From an uncultured Alphaproteobacteria bacterium (GTDB taxonomy: Bacteria; Pseudomonadota; Alphaproteobacteria; Rhizobiales; Rhizobiaceae): DNA of 19,881 nucleotides. The stretch covers positions 3,517 to 23,397 of the forward strand of contig CAKMZG010000009.1 in assembly GCA_929200335.1 (NCBI GenBank). The letters run 5' to 3'. The notes under the pieces were generated by a model. It was not told where the DNA came from and did no database searches. It saw only the letters and a list, made by a program, of their open reading frames with translations. Both the position numbers and the translations under genes were made by a program. Every line of letters begins with the position of its first letter. Within the stretch, counting starts at the first letter, position 1. Shown here piece by piece: positions 1-7,425 of the stretch.

Positions 1-711
1 TCTCATTTCACAATCGCATAGCTTTTTTGCATCGTCCAACTGACGTGCTAAAGATAAACCATCGTCAAAATAAAGCATTACCTCACCTTTGTTTAAGGCT
101 TCCATAGCCCGTTTCCTGCTGCCATATGCAATGTGAATTTCATTTTTAAAATAGGCTTTGGCATAGGCTTGGTGAGCACCACCCTCAAGAGTTGCAATAC
201 GCAAGGGTTCATTGTTTCCCTTATTAGATAGCAGTTCATCAATCGAGTTGGGATTATCTTTTTTAATTAAAAACCGCGCTGGAAATTGAAAATAGCTATT
301 CGTGAATAAAAATTTAGCGCGGGTATCTCCCGTCATGGCAATACCGGAAATTATAGCTTGCCCCTTTTTATCTGTAAGCGCTTGTTCTAATTCTTGCCAT
401 GGCAAAGCTTGGATTTGACAAATCTCTTGGTAATTCAATTCATCACATAGAGCGCGCACCAAATCTACGTGAAACCCTACAAGCTGCTTATCATCATTGA
501 CAAAATTAAAGGGGGGGAAATCTATTGTGGTTAAGAACAAGAGTTGTTTGCGGGTCTCTGTTTTTGGCGCCTCAAGTCTTGAAGACTGATCTCCAAAAGC
601 TGGAATAAGCGAAGGCATATCGGATTGTGCAAAGGCTTTAACATGTGCAAAACCAAACATCACCACAGACATCCAAATAATAAAAAATAATTTTATCAAA
701 GAGTTAAACAT
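1..711 (-). CDS. Periplasmic solute-binding protein, family 3 (partial, C-terminus beyond left edge)
   Basis: Reading the minus strand from ATG 711-709 gives 237 open codons to the window edge. The protein starts with a short basic and hydrophobic signal peptide, likely cut after AFA at about residue 28. It then shows the typical opening of SBP_bac_3 domains: a segment reading TTIDFPPFNFVNDDKQLVGF, followed by HVDLVRALCDEL, then a W-x-E-L-x-x-A-L segment and an IISGIAMTGDTRAKFLFT segment matching the usual 'I-x-G-M-x-x-T-x-E-R' region. Such proteins capture amino acids or similar small solutes for ABC importers, or act as sensory domains. An AGGA ribosome site lies 5 bases before the start. 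No transporter permease gene is visible, so the partner and ligand are unknown. The family call is firm and the ligand is not. Confidence 0.85.
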   Translation of the reverse strand, partial: MFNSLIKLFFIIWMSVVMFGFAHVKAFAQSDMPSLIPAFGDQSSRLEAPKTETRKQLLFLTTIDFPPFNFVNDDKQLVGFHVDLVRALCDELNYQEICQIQALPWQELEQALTDKKGQAIISGIAMTGDTRAKFLFTNSYFQFPARFLIKKDNPNSIDELLSNKGNNEPLRIATLEGGAHQAYAKAYFKNEIHIAYGSRKRAMEALNKGEVMLYFDDGLSLARQLDDAKKLCDCEMR

Positions 712-736
712 ATCATTCCTAGAGCAATAAATCACA

Positions 737-750
737 GATATTTCAATATC
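737..750. repeat. Inverted repeat GATATT-TC-AATATC
   Basis: Six-base arms are perfectly complementary around a 2-base centre. It lies 26 bases upstream of the binding-protein start codon on the minus strand, where a repressor or promoter element could sit. It is AT-rich and short, so chance occurrence is possible. Confidence 0.3.
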
Positions 751-797
751 CACCTTGCTAAATTGACTTTAACATCATACGATTAGAATAATTTACG

Positions 798-813
798 GTT
801 ACCTTTAGGTAAC
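798..813. repeat. Inverted repeat GTTACC-TTTA-GGTAAC
   Basis: Six-base arms are perfectly complementary around a 4-base centre, the usual geometry of a binding site for a dimeric regulator. It sits near the middle of the divergent region, 87 bases from the binding-protein start and 219 bases from the glycosyltransferase start. I do not recognise the regulator. Confidence 0.4.
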
Positions 814-901
814 TTATTAGGGCATTTAATTTTTTAATTCCTCCCACAATGGTTACACTTAGTAGCTGTGATTTTAATAGGGAGCAAGAAATAATTACAA
901 G

Positions 902-948
902 ACTTAGAGCTTGATGCGTTTATATGAATTTAAAACGCCGCTCTAGGT
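902..948 (+). promoter_or_regulatory. Two-part RNA hairpin in the possible leader of the glycosyltransferase gene
   Basis: The outer arm at 902-910 pairs with 940-948 (nine pairs, one of them G-U). The inner arm GCGTTT at 916-921 pairs with AAACGC at 933-938, leaving an 11-base loop. The two stems are separated by a 5-by-1 internal loop. The right side runs into the T-rich stretch TTCTTTTG. Read as plus-strand RNA this could be a leader structure, an attenuator or a weak intrinsic terminator ending a short RNA. It lies 85-130 bases before the start codon. No known riboswitch class is recognised. Confidence 0.35.
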
Positions 949-959
949 TCTTTTGTTTG

Positions 960-974
960 CGCGAATAATTCGCG
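960..974. repeat. Inverted repeat CGCGAAT-A-ATTCGCG
   Basis: Perfect seven-base arms surround a single central base, with GC-rich outer ends in an AT-rich region. It lies 58 bases upstream of the glycosyltransferase start codon, a plausible operator position. The odd-length symmetric form suits a dimeric helix-turn-helix regulator. No regulator gene is visible in the window. Confidence 0.45.
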
Positions 975-1032
975 TTTAAGTGAAGCTACTTTAACACTAC
1001 ACACGCTAAATTTCTATTATAAGGGCAATATA

Positions 1033-3111
1033 ATGGCACAAGAGGAAATGCCATTCCCCTCTTCAGATTTGTTCCGTATTTTAAGAGCTAATTCTCAAGG
1101 CAGGGCAATAAATACAAAGCAGACTAATGGGCGAATTTTAAGGCATCCTGATAAGCCGCCCTCGCGTTGTCTTTCGCCAAATTCAAATTTGGAACAAAAC
1201 CGGATAATAGTGCCAATACCGCCTTCCTCACCTGCTTTTTCACATGAGGCAAATGGCAACATTAGTCAAATTCAAAGCCCTCCCAAATTCATTCAAAGTT
1301 TAAATTTAGATCATGAAAAATTAGAACAATTAGTAGCCCATGTAAAAAATACAAAAATGAGCTATACCCAAGCGGTCTTACAGCTTCAATTAATGAGTGA
1401 GCAAAACTTATATGAGCGCATAGCTCACTATCTCAAATTAGACCTGTTGTTAGATTATGACGAAATCATTGAAACCTATAACATAGGCATTAAAGACACT
1501 GGTTCACATTTAAAAATGCCGCCCAAAGCTAAAATTCTAGCAGCAGTCTCAAGTGGCGGCATGAAAACCTATATTACAGCTCCAGAAGATCGGGAAATAG
1601 AACAAACCAAAAAATTTATCTCGCAAAACCCTAAAATGGCGCATCGGATTAAAATCACCACGCCTAAAATACTCCATGGTTTAAAATATCACCGTGCAAA
1701 CAAACCTCGTCTAAAATTTGCAGTGGATTGTCTTCGTATTTTTCGACCAGATTTATCAGCATCTAATGCTATGAGCCCAGAGCAATCAGCTAAATTAGTT
1801 ACGGTGATTATTTCAACCTTCATTTTTTTTACCATTTTTCCAATTTTGGGCGTCTTATCTATACATATCTTTGCCATGATATTTTTTGCCAGCTGCATTG
1901 CGATTAGAATAGCTGCAACTGTTATTTTTTCCTCACAATATTTTGCAGAGGCAACCAAATATAAACTACATAACCATCAAGCTCTGCCCTATTATTCTGT
2001 TTTAGTTGCGTTATACCACGAAGAAAATCAAGTGGCACAATTGATAGCCGCGCTCTCACGTCTCAATTGGCCGAAAGAAAAGTTAGAAATTAAATTAATT
2101 TGCGAAAGCGACGATGAGGGCACCATCACAGCCATTAAAAAATCTTCAATGCCGGCAAATTTTGAGCTGGTAATTGTCCCAAGCTGCCAACCAAAAACCA
2201 AACCAAAAGCCTTAAATTATGCCCTACCCAGCTGCAAAGGCCAATATGTGGTTTTATATGATGCTGAGGACATTCCACACCCAGATCAATTACTGGAAGC
2301 CTATACGTATTTTCAAGAGAGTGCAGAAAATGTAGCTTGTGTTCAAGCTCCTCTTCTTATTCATAACCATCAATATAATTGGCTATCATCAATGTTTGCT
2401 ATTGAATATTCGGCTCTCTTTGATGGATTATTGCCTGCATTGGTGAAATTTAACTCTTTTGTGCCTTTGGGCGGCACATCCAATCACTTTAAACGTGACG
2501 CAATAGAAAAAATTCATGCGTGGGATCCCTTTAATGTCACCGAGGATGCAGACCTTGGTATGCGGCTAATGCGCTATGGTTATCGTGCAGGCACCATTAC
2601 TTTACCAACTCTAGAAGAGGCACCAATCACCGTTTGGTCATTTATTAAACAACGCACCCGTTGGTTTAAAGGATGGATACAAACTTGGCTTGTTCATTCA
2701 CAATCCCCCGTAACCTTAATGCAGGATATTGGATTTTTTAAATTTTTAGGTTTCCAAATTCTCACATTGGGCATGATCATATCATCTTTGATTTACCCTA
2801 CACTATTAATTTCTCTATTTTACTCAATATATAACCTCTTCACATATGGCACAAATATAATTGAGCGCTCCATTTTTTGCTGTGACATGATAATGATCAT
2901 CATGGGTTATTTATCTTTTGCCCTATTGGCACATAAGACATTGAGTTTACGCAACAAGCGTTTTTTAATACCTTATTTATTTTCCATTCCCTTTTATTGG
3001 CTGCTTTTATCTTTTGCATCATGGCGGGCATCAATTCAATTTTTTACAAATCCTTTTAAATGGGAAAAGACGAAACATGGACATGCTGTTTATATCAAGG
3101 CAAAACAATAG
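1033..3111 (+). CDS. Membrane-bound family 2 glycosyltransferase with T2SS-E-like N-terminal region
   Basis: This 692-residue protein probably polymerises or adds sugars for an exported polysaccharide at the inner membrane. Residues 1-90 are polar and low in complexity. Residues about 90-140 resemble the N-terminal domain of GspE/MshE-like ATPases. Two membrane segments follow at about 255-305. The GT-A catalytic domain starts near residue 320 (YYSVLVALYHEE) and carries the conserved residues of processive GT2 enzymes: DAED at 410-413, the TED motif at 503-505, and QRTRW at 540-544. Further membrane segments fill about 560-675. Start ATG 1033 has an AAGGG ribosome site 7 bases upstream. No cellulose-synthase partner genes adjoin it, and it appears to be transcribed alone. 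The GT2 call is firm. The sugar and the polymer are unknown. Confidence 0.9.
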   Translation: MAQEEMPFPSSDLFRILRANSQGRAINTKQTNGRILRHPDKPPSRCLSPNSNLEQNRIIVPIPPSSPAFSHEANGNISQIQSPPKFIQSLNLDHEKLEQLVAHVKNTKMSYTQAVLQLQLMSEQNLYERIAHYLKLDLLLDYDEIIETYNIGIKDTGSHLKMPPKAKILAAVSSGGMKTYITAPEDREIEQTKKFISQNPKMAHRIKITTPKILHGLKYHRANKPRLKFAVDCLRIFRPDLSASNAMSPEQSAKLVTVIISTFIFFTIFPILGVLSIHIFAMIFFASCIAIRIAATVIFSSQYFAEATKYKLHNHQALPYYSVLVALYHEENQVAQLIAALSRLNWPKEKLEIKLICESDDEGTITAIKKSSMPANFELVIVPSCQPKTKPKALNYALPSCKGQYVVLYDAEDIPHPDQLLEAYTYFQESAENVACVQAPLLIHNHQYNWLSSMFAIEYSALFDGLLPALVKFNSFVPLGGTSNHFKRDAIEKIHAWDPFNVTEDADLGMRLMRYGYRAGTITLPTLEEAPITVWSFIKQRTRWFKGWIQTWLVHSQSPVTLMQDIGFFKFLGFQILTLGMIISSLIYPTLLISLFYSIYNLFTYGTNIIERSIFCCDMIMIIMGYLSFALLAHKTLSLRNKRFLIPYLFSIPFYWLLLSFASWRASIQFFTNPFKWEKTKHGHAVYIKAKQ

Positions 3112-3119
3112 TAATAGGC

Positions 3120-3148
3120 TTGCAATTTCCGCCACATCCTCATAAATA
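3120..3148 (+). promoter_or_regulatory. Possible sigma-70-type promoter for the antiporter cluster
   Basis: TTGCAA at 3120-3125 and TAAATA at 3143-3148 are separated by 17 bases, and the next start codon is at 3196. Neither box is a close match to consensus, but this 84-base gap is the only room for a promoter in front of the cluster. An AT-rich inverted repeat, AAATATA-AACGA-TATATTT, overlaps and follows it at 3144-3162 and could be an operator or a weak hairpin. Confidence 0.25.
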
Positions 3149-3195
3149 TAAACGATATATTTCAAAGCATCAATTATTGAGGGAAATGCTGGGCA

Positions 3196-3723
3196 ATGAT
3201 TAAAGCCATCTTGACACTCTTGTCACTCGCCATTTTATGGGTATTAATGTCTGGCTTGTTTAAACCTCTTTTATTAATTCTTGGCGCTGTTTCTATCCTA
3301 ATTACATATTTTTTCATGCGTAGAATGAATAAAATCGAAGATGAGCCAATCACTATAGCACTTAAACCATTTAAATTTTTAGGCTATTGCATCTGGTTAT
3401 TAAAAGAAATTGCGCTAGCAAACTGGGCAGTAACAAAAGTTATACTTTCTCCCCGAATGCCTATCCGCCAAAATTTGTTTTCTATACCGCATTCCCAACA
3501 AGGGGATATGGCATCCACCATTTTTGCCAATTCCATTACCTTAACTCCGGGCACTATTACCGTTGAAACAGAACCGGGATATTTTTTAGTACATGCCCTA
3601 TCCTTCAGCGAGGATGATTTAGATGCCCTAGCCGATATGGATGGACATGTTGCAGCCATTGAAGATCAACGCTATTTTAAAACGCCTTCGTATCAATCCA
3701 CTCACGAAAAAGTTGAGGACTAA
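3196..3723 (+). CDS. mnhE: Mrp/Mnh cation/proton antiporter subunit E
   Basis: This 175-residue protein matches the MnhE family (PF01899) in length and pattern. Two or three hydrophobic segments fill residues 1-40 and about 55-80. A conserved soluble half follows, containing NSITLTPGTITVETEPGYF and VHALSF. In Mrp complexes MrpE is a small membrane subunit needed for assembly or stability. It is the first gene of the cluster and is followed by mnhF after 3 bases. The frame is closed by a TGA at 3178-3180 and no other start exists, so ATG 3196 is fixed, although the GAGGG motif at 3179-3183 sits 12 bases away. A five-codon reading frame (ATG at 3186) ends across this start codon. Confidence 0.93.
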   Translation: MIKAILTLLSLAILWVLMSGLFKPLLLILGAVSILITYFFMRRMNKIEDEPITIALKPFKFLGYCIWLLKEIALANWAVTKVILSPRMPIRQNLFSIPHSQQGDMASTIFANSITLTPGTITVETEPGYFLVHALSFSEDDLDALADMDGHVAAIEDQRYFKTPSYQSTHEKVED

Positions 3724-3726
3724 GCC

Positions 3727-4011
3727 ATGTTTGCTATTGCAGCTATTGCATTATTAATTGCCATGTTTTTAGGGCTGGCACGGCTTTTCAAAGGCCCCAC
3801 TCTTTATGATCGTGCTTTGGCTGTAAACGCCTTTGGTACATTTACGGTTTTATTCATCGGCGTTATGGGTTTTTTAAATCAACGCCCAGATTTTTTGGAT
3901 ATCTCATTGCTTTATGCTTTGATCAACTTTGCTGGAACCATCGCAATTTTAAAATTCTTCCGCTATCGCGCGCTTGGTGATGTGCCACAAAAGCCTGAGG
4001 GAGACCAATAA
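3727..4011 (+). CDS. mnhF: Mrp/Mnh cation/proton antiporter subunit F
   Basis: This 94-residue protein has three membrane segments and the MnhF family hallmark near residues 22-35, FKGPTLYDRALAVNAFGTF, with the usual GPT-x-x-DR core. The segment LLYALINFAGTIAILKF matches the third helix of the family. It is a small subunit of the antiporter complex in the inner membrane. It begins 3 bases after mnhE and its stop codon overlaps the mnhG start as TAATG, which points to coupled translation. Length is normal for the family. Confidence 0.93.
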   Translation: MFAIAAIALLIAMFLGLARLFKGPTLYDRALAVNAFGTFTVLFIGVMGFLNQRPDFLDISLLYALINFAGTIAILKFFRYRALGDVPQKPEGDQ

Positions 4012-4346
4012 TGCAAGCAATGATTATCGAAGCCCTGAGTTGGATTTTCATCATATCAGGTGCTATATTCTTACTTATTGGTGCCATTGGCATCATTCGT
4101 TTTCCTGATTTTTGGTCGCGTTTACATGCACTATCAGTTTGTGATTCTGCGGGGATGATTTTGCTGGTTCTTGGCATGATGTTACAGGCAGGTTTAAGTT
4201 TCATCACGATTAAGCTCGCCATTATTGGGGTGTTCTTATTCATTACAGGACCAACTGCCACCCATGCAGTGGCTAATGCTGCTTTCATGTCTGGTAATAG
4301 ACCAAAATCCTACAAAGACGATAAACAAGAGGAGGAAAATGCATAA
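4011..4346 (+). CDS. mnhG: Mrp/Mnh cation/proton antiporter subunit G
   Basis: This 111-residue protein has three membrane segments and the MnhG/PhaG signature (PF03334) at about residues 25-50: GAIGIIRFPDFWSRLHALSV, followed by CDSAGMILLVLGMML. These small subunits form part of the membrane arm. It overlaps both neighbours by a single base through TAATG junctions. A strong ribosome site, GAGGAGG at 4329-4335, lies inside its 3' end and serves the next gene. Confidence 0.93.
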   Translation: MQAMIIEALSWIFIISGAIFLLIGAIGIIRFPDFWSRLHALSVCDSAGMILLVLGMMLQAGLSFITIKLAIIGVFLFITGPTATHAVANAAFMSGNRPKSYKDDKQEEENA

Positions 4347-4927
4347 TGGAAATTTTGATTAACATTCTCTTGTTTGCAATTATGGTAGCCTGTGCAATGG
4401 CTATTGCAAAAATCCGCCATCTCTTTGCCGTCGTTATGCTTTCTGGCGCATTTAGTCTTTTGGCCGCCCTACTATTTGTAACCCTTGATGCCGTGGATGT
4501 TGCATTCACTGAGGCGGCGGTTGGTGCGGGAATTTCGACCGTATTAATGCTAGGCACGATTGCCTTGACTGTGCGCCGTGAAAAACCCTCCTATCGTTCA
4601 AGTTTTGTGCCGCTTCTAGTGGTTATTTTAACGGGTGCAGTTTTGGTTTATGGCACTCTAGACATGCCAAATTTTGGCGATCCTAATGCGGTAGTTCATC
4701 AGCATGTGGGACCTGAATATATTGAACGCATTCCAAAAGAGGTGGATGTTCCTAACTTTGTAACAGCTATCTTAGCAAGTTATCGTGGGTTTGATACCCT
4801 TGGCGAAGTTGCCGTGGTTTTCACCGCAGGCATCGGCGTTGTTCTTCTACTAAGCGGCCTTGGTGCTAAAGCGCGCCGCCCCAAAATTTTGGCGCAAAAC
4901 TCAGACAATAACGAGGCTTCATCATGA
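4346..4927 (+). CDS. Stand-alone MbhD+MbhE domain protein (equivalent of the MrpA C-terminus)
   Basis: This 193-residue membrane protein corresponds to the C-terminal part of MrpA. Residues about 8-75 form an MbhD-like (DUF4040) domain with the hallmark FTEAAVGAGISTVLMLGTIA. Residues about 130-175 form an MbhE-like domain with VPNFVTAILASYRGFDTLGE followed by VAVVFTAGIGVVLLL. In standard Mrp operons these domains are fused behind a NuoL-like channel domain in one large MrpA. Here they are a separate gene, as in archaeal Mbh clusters and some split MrpA systems. A GAGGAGG ribosome site lies 10 bases upstream. The last codons overlap mnhB through ATGA. Some pipelines label such proteins as MnhB-like or DUF4040 proteins. 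Confidence 0.88.
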   Translation: MEILINILLFAIMVACAMAIAKIRHLFAVVMLSGAFSLLAALLFVTLDAVDVAFTEAAVGAGISTVLMLGTIALTVRREKPSYRSSFVPLLVVILTGAVLVYGTLDMPNFGDPNAVVHQHVGPEYIERIPKEVDVPNFVTAILASYRGFDTLGEVAVVFTAGIGVVLLLSGLGAKARRPKILAQNSDNNEASS

Positions 4928-5364
4928 TGCGTCACCACGTAATTTTGCGCGTTATCACGAAGGTTCTCATTGGACCTATTATTCTATTTGCCTTTTATGT
5001 GCAATTTCACGGGGACTACTCCCCCGGCGGTGGCTTCCAAGCAGGTGTCATTTTTGCTGTAGCTTTTATTTTGCATGGTCTTGTCTTTGGATTATCAACC
5101 GTACAAAAAGTTATGCCGCCCAAATGGGTACATAAGCTAATTGCACTTGGTCTTTTAATTTATGCAGGCACAGGCTTTGCTGGTCTTTTTATGGGCGGTC
5201 AGTTTCTTGAATATAACGTACTTGCTCATGACCCTATCCATGGTCAACACAATGGCATTTTAATTATTGAGCTAGGCGTTGGCATGACAGTCGCAGCAGT
5301 AATGATTGCTATCTACTATGCCTTTGCAGCACGTCCACCGCGCATCTCAGATGAGGAGTGGTAA
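4924..5364 (+). CDS. mnhB: Mrp/Mnh cation/proton antiporter subunit B
   Basis: This 146-residue protein has four membrane segments and the MnhB family (PF04039) signature near residues 25-42: FAFYVQFHGDYSPGGGFQAG, with the invariant H-G-x-x-x-P-G-G-G-F-Q-x-G. A second conserved stretch, GQHNGILIIELGVGMTVAAV, lies at about residues 100-120. It is a core membrane subunit of the antiporter. Its start overlaps the preceding stop as ATGA and the next gene starts 2 bases after its stop. Length is normal. Confidence 0.94.
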   Translation: MMRHHVILRVITKVLIGPIILFAFYVQFHGDYSPGGGFQAGVIFAVAFILHGLVFGLSTVQKVMPPKWVHKLIALGLLIYAGTGFAGLFMGGQFLEYNVLAHDPIHGQHNGILIIELGVGMTVAAVMIAIYYAFAARPPRISDEEW

Positions 5365-5366
5365 GA

Positions 5367-5882
5367 ATGGAATATAATTGGGAATTCATCATCGGCCATA
5401 TTAACTATTGGCTTTTCATAACCTTAATGATGACAGGGCTTTTCATTGTGGTTGCCAGGGGCAATCTGGTTAAGAAAATTGTTGGGCTTAATCTGTTTCA
5501 GACAGCTGTTTTTATGCTCTATATTTCCGTTGGAAAAATCACAGGTGGCACCGCACCCATTGCGCCCTTAGATAAAACCCAGGCTGCCCAAGACATTATT
5601 TATTCTAATCCACTTCCCCATGTGTTGATCTTGACTGCAATTGTGGTAGGCGTTGCCACCACTGCACTTGGATTGGCACTGATCATTCGCATCCGCGAGA
5701 CTTATGATACCATCGAAGAAGATGAAATACGCGATATTGAACAATCAATTTTCATCAAAGAGCAATCTGGAAAAGCATCTAAGCTTGCTATTAGTTCCTC
5801 AAATACTAACGATGTCATTATGGTAGATCCTACCAATAAAAATCCACAACAGCTTACAGGTGTCATTGATGTTAATAGCTGA
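5367..5882 (+). CDS. mnhC: Mrp/Mnh cation/proton antiporter subunit C (NuoK-like) with long C-terminal tail
   Basis: This NuoK-related protein has three membrane segments and the conserved core GLNLFQTAVFMLYISVGKI, then NPLPHVLILTAIVVGVATTA at about residues 83-105. I place the start at ATG 5367 (171 residues) because GAGGAG at 5353-5358 lies 8 bases before it. An in-frame GTG at 5358 overlaps that ribosome site and is less likely. Family members usually end soon after the third helix, at about 110-125 residues. Here a polar, acidic tail of about 50 residues follows (from roughly 5725 onward). The 3' end overlaps the mnhD start by 14 bases. Confidence 0.9.
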   Translation: MEYNWEFIIGHINYWLFITLMMTGLFIVVARGNLVKKIVGLNLFQTAVFMLYISVGKITGGTAPIAPLDKTQAAQDIIYSNPLPHVLILTAIVVGVATTALGLALIIRIRETYDTIEEDEIRDIEQSIFIKEQSGKASKLAISSSNTNDVIMVDPTNKNPQQLTGVIDVNS

Positions 5883-7425
5883 AACCTCTTTCTTTGCAAA
5901 TTTTGTTGCTGAAACCATCGGCTCAAATGCTGTTGCACCTCACCTACCAGTTTTGCAGGTTGCTATTCCTTTAATTGCAGCACCGCTTTGCGTATTATTT
6001 GGCAATCGCACCATGGCTTGGATGATTGCATTGGTGACCACGTTAATTTCGCTCGCCATATCCATCAATTTATTGGATCATGTAACAACCTTTGGCGCAA
6101 TAAGCTATCATATTGGCGGTTGGGCGCCGCCACTGGGCATTGAATATATCATTGATCCCTTGAATGCTTTGGTCTTGTTGATCATCTCTATGATTGGCGT
6201 ATTAACCGTTCTCTATGGTCGTCTTTCCATTGCACAAGAGATATTACCGCGCGATCAAACCCTATTTTATGCCTGTTTAATGCTTTGCTTTACTGGTCTT
6301 TTGGGTGTAACAGCAACGGCAGATGCTTTTAACGTATTTGTGTTTTTAGAAATTTCGTCTTTATCCACCTATGTATTGGTTGCCCAAGGCGCTAATCGTC
6401 AACGCCGTGCCTTAACAGCAGCCTATGATTATCTTATCATGGGCACTATTGGCGCCACCTTCTTTGTCATTGGTATTGGCCTTTTATATATGGCCACAGG
6501 CACCTTAAACATGGCTGATTTAGCTGAGCGCATTGTGCCTATTTATGACAATAAAACCGTTCTCGCAGCTTTTGCCTTTATCATTGTTGGTATTGGCTTG
6601 AAGGTTGCTATTTACCCACTGCATTTCTGGCTACCCAATGCCTATACATTTGCCCCAACTGCGGTAACGGTCTTCTTAGCAGCTACGGCAACAAAGGTTG
6701 CTATCTATGTGATGCTGCGGTTTATGTTCATCATCTTCCGTCCTGATTTTGTAACAACCAGCCACATTTTAGAATTTATCATCTTACCATTTGCCATCAT
6801 TGCTATGTTTGCCGCCTCTTTCGTGGCTATTTTCCAAGCAGATGTGAAGCGCATGTTAGCCTATTCTTCCATTGGGCAAATTGGCTATATGTTATTGGGT
6901 GTGAGTTTTTATTCTGAAAAAGGTTTAACGGCAACATTAATCCACCTCTTCAACCATGCTATTACCAAAGCTGCACTCTTCATGGCTTTGGGTGCTATGG
7001 TCTATGTGGTGGGTTCAAGCATGTTAAATCGCATTCAAGGATTGGGCAAAAAAATGCCGCTAACCTCACTGCTTTTTGTCTTGGCAAGTTTGAGCTTAAT
7101 CGGCATTCCTTCTACCGCTGGATTTATTTCAAAATGGGTATTAATTGAAGCAGCCCTTGAAAAACAAGGCCATTGGTTCTGGGTGCTTATAGCTTTCTTA
7201 ATTGTAGCCTCTTCACTTTTGGCAGTTATCTATATCTGGCGTGTGGTGGAAATGCTTTATTTCAAAGAGCCTATGCAAAATGTTGAGATAAAAGAAGCAC
7301 CAATGGGATTACTACTGCCAACCTTTGCGCTTGTAATTGCATGTTTCTATTTTGGCTTTGATACATCACTTACCTATGATACCGCAGAAATGGCCGCTAA
7401 AATTCTACTAGGAGGGGCGCAATAA
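5869..7425 (+). CDS. mnhD: Mrp/Mnh antiporter subunit D (NuoN/NuoM-like proton channel)
   Basis: This is a large multi-pass membrane protein of the proton-conducting Q/M family (PF00361). ATG 5869 gives 518 residues and has AGG 8 bases upstream. A GTG at 5860 is a weaker alternative. The charged residues that form the proton path in this family are all present: Glu161 in FLEIS, Lys245 in GLKVAIYPLHFWLP, Lys276 in TATKVAIY, and Lys367 in HAITKAALF. It is therefore expected to be an active channel subunit exchanging protons for a cation. It sits in the MrpD or MbhH position after mnhC and its stop overlaps the next start as TAATG. The assignment to the D class rather than A rests on size and gene order. 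Confidence 0.92.
   Translation: MLIAETSFFANFVAETIGSNAVAPHLPVLQVAIPLIAAPLCVLFGNRTMAWMIALVTTLISLAISINLLDHVTTFGAISYHIGGWAPPLGIEYIIDPLNALVLLIISMIGVLTVLYGRLSIAQEILPRDQTLFYACLMLCFTGLLGVTATADAFNVFVFLEISSLSTYVLVAQGANRQRRALTAAYDYLIMGTIGATFFVIGIGLLYMATGTLNMADLAERIVPIYDNKTVLAAFAFIIVGIGLKVAIYPLHFWLPNAYTFAPTAVTVFLAATATKVAIYVMLRFMFIIFRPDFVTTSHILEFIILPFAIIAMFAASFVAIFQADVKRMLAYSSIGQIGYMLLGVSFYSEKGLTATLIHLFNHAITKAALFMALGAMVYVVGSSMLNRIQGLGKKMPLTSLLFVLASLSLIGIPSTAGFISKWVLIEAALEKQGHWFWVLIAFLIVASSLLAVIYIWRVVEMLYFKEPMQNVEIKEAPMGLLLPTFALVIACFYFGFDTSLTYDTAEMAAKILLGGAQ

Larger units (their letters stand above)
712..1032. other. Divergent intergenic region with several inverted repeats
   Basis: These 321 bases separate the minus-strand binding-protein gene from the plus-strand glycosyltransferase gene, so they must hold both promoters. 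I see no coding frame worth reporting. Three perfect short inverted repeats (737-750, 798-813, 960-974) and a longer two-part hairpin (902-948) occur here and are listed separately. The density of symmetry suggests regulator binding or a structured leader, but this is inferred from sequence alone. Confidence 0.6.

Noticed and set aside
991..1020. TTAACA-18-TATTAT as the glycosyltransferase promoter
   Set aside because: The boxes look fair, but transcription would begin about 6 bases before the ATG and leave out the AAGGG ribosome site, so I did not list it.
1689..1958. Minus-strand open frame of 89 codons inside the glycosyltransferase
   Set aside because: It lies wholly within a clear GT2 gene, resembles no known protein, and is explained as an antisense shadow.
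4860..5135. Plus-strand open frame overlapping the MbhD/MbhE gene and mnhB
   Set aside because: It is a shifted-frame reading of mnhB; the mnhB frame carries the family signature.
5358..5366. GTG 5358 as the mnhC start
   Set aside because: It overlaps the GAGGAG ribosome site that is correctly spaced for ATG 5367.
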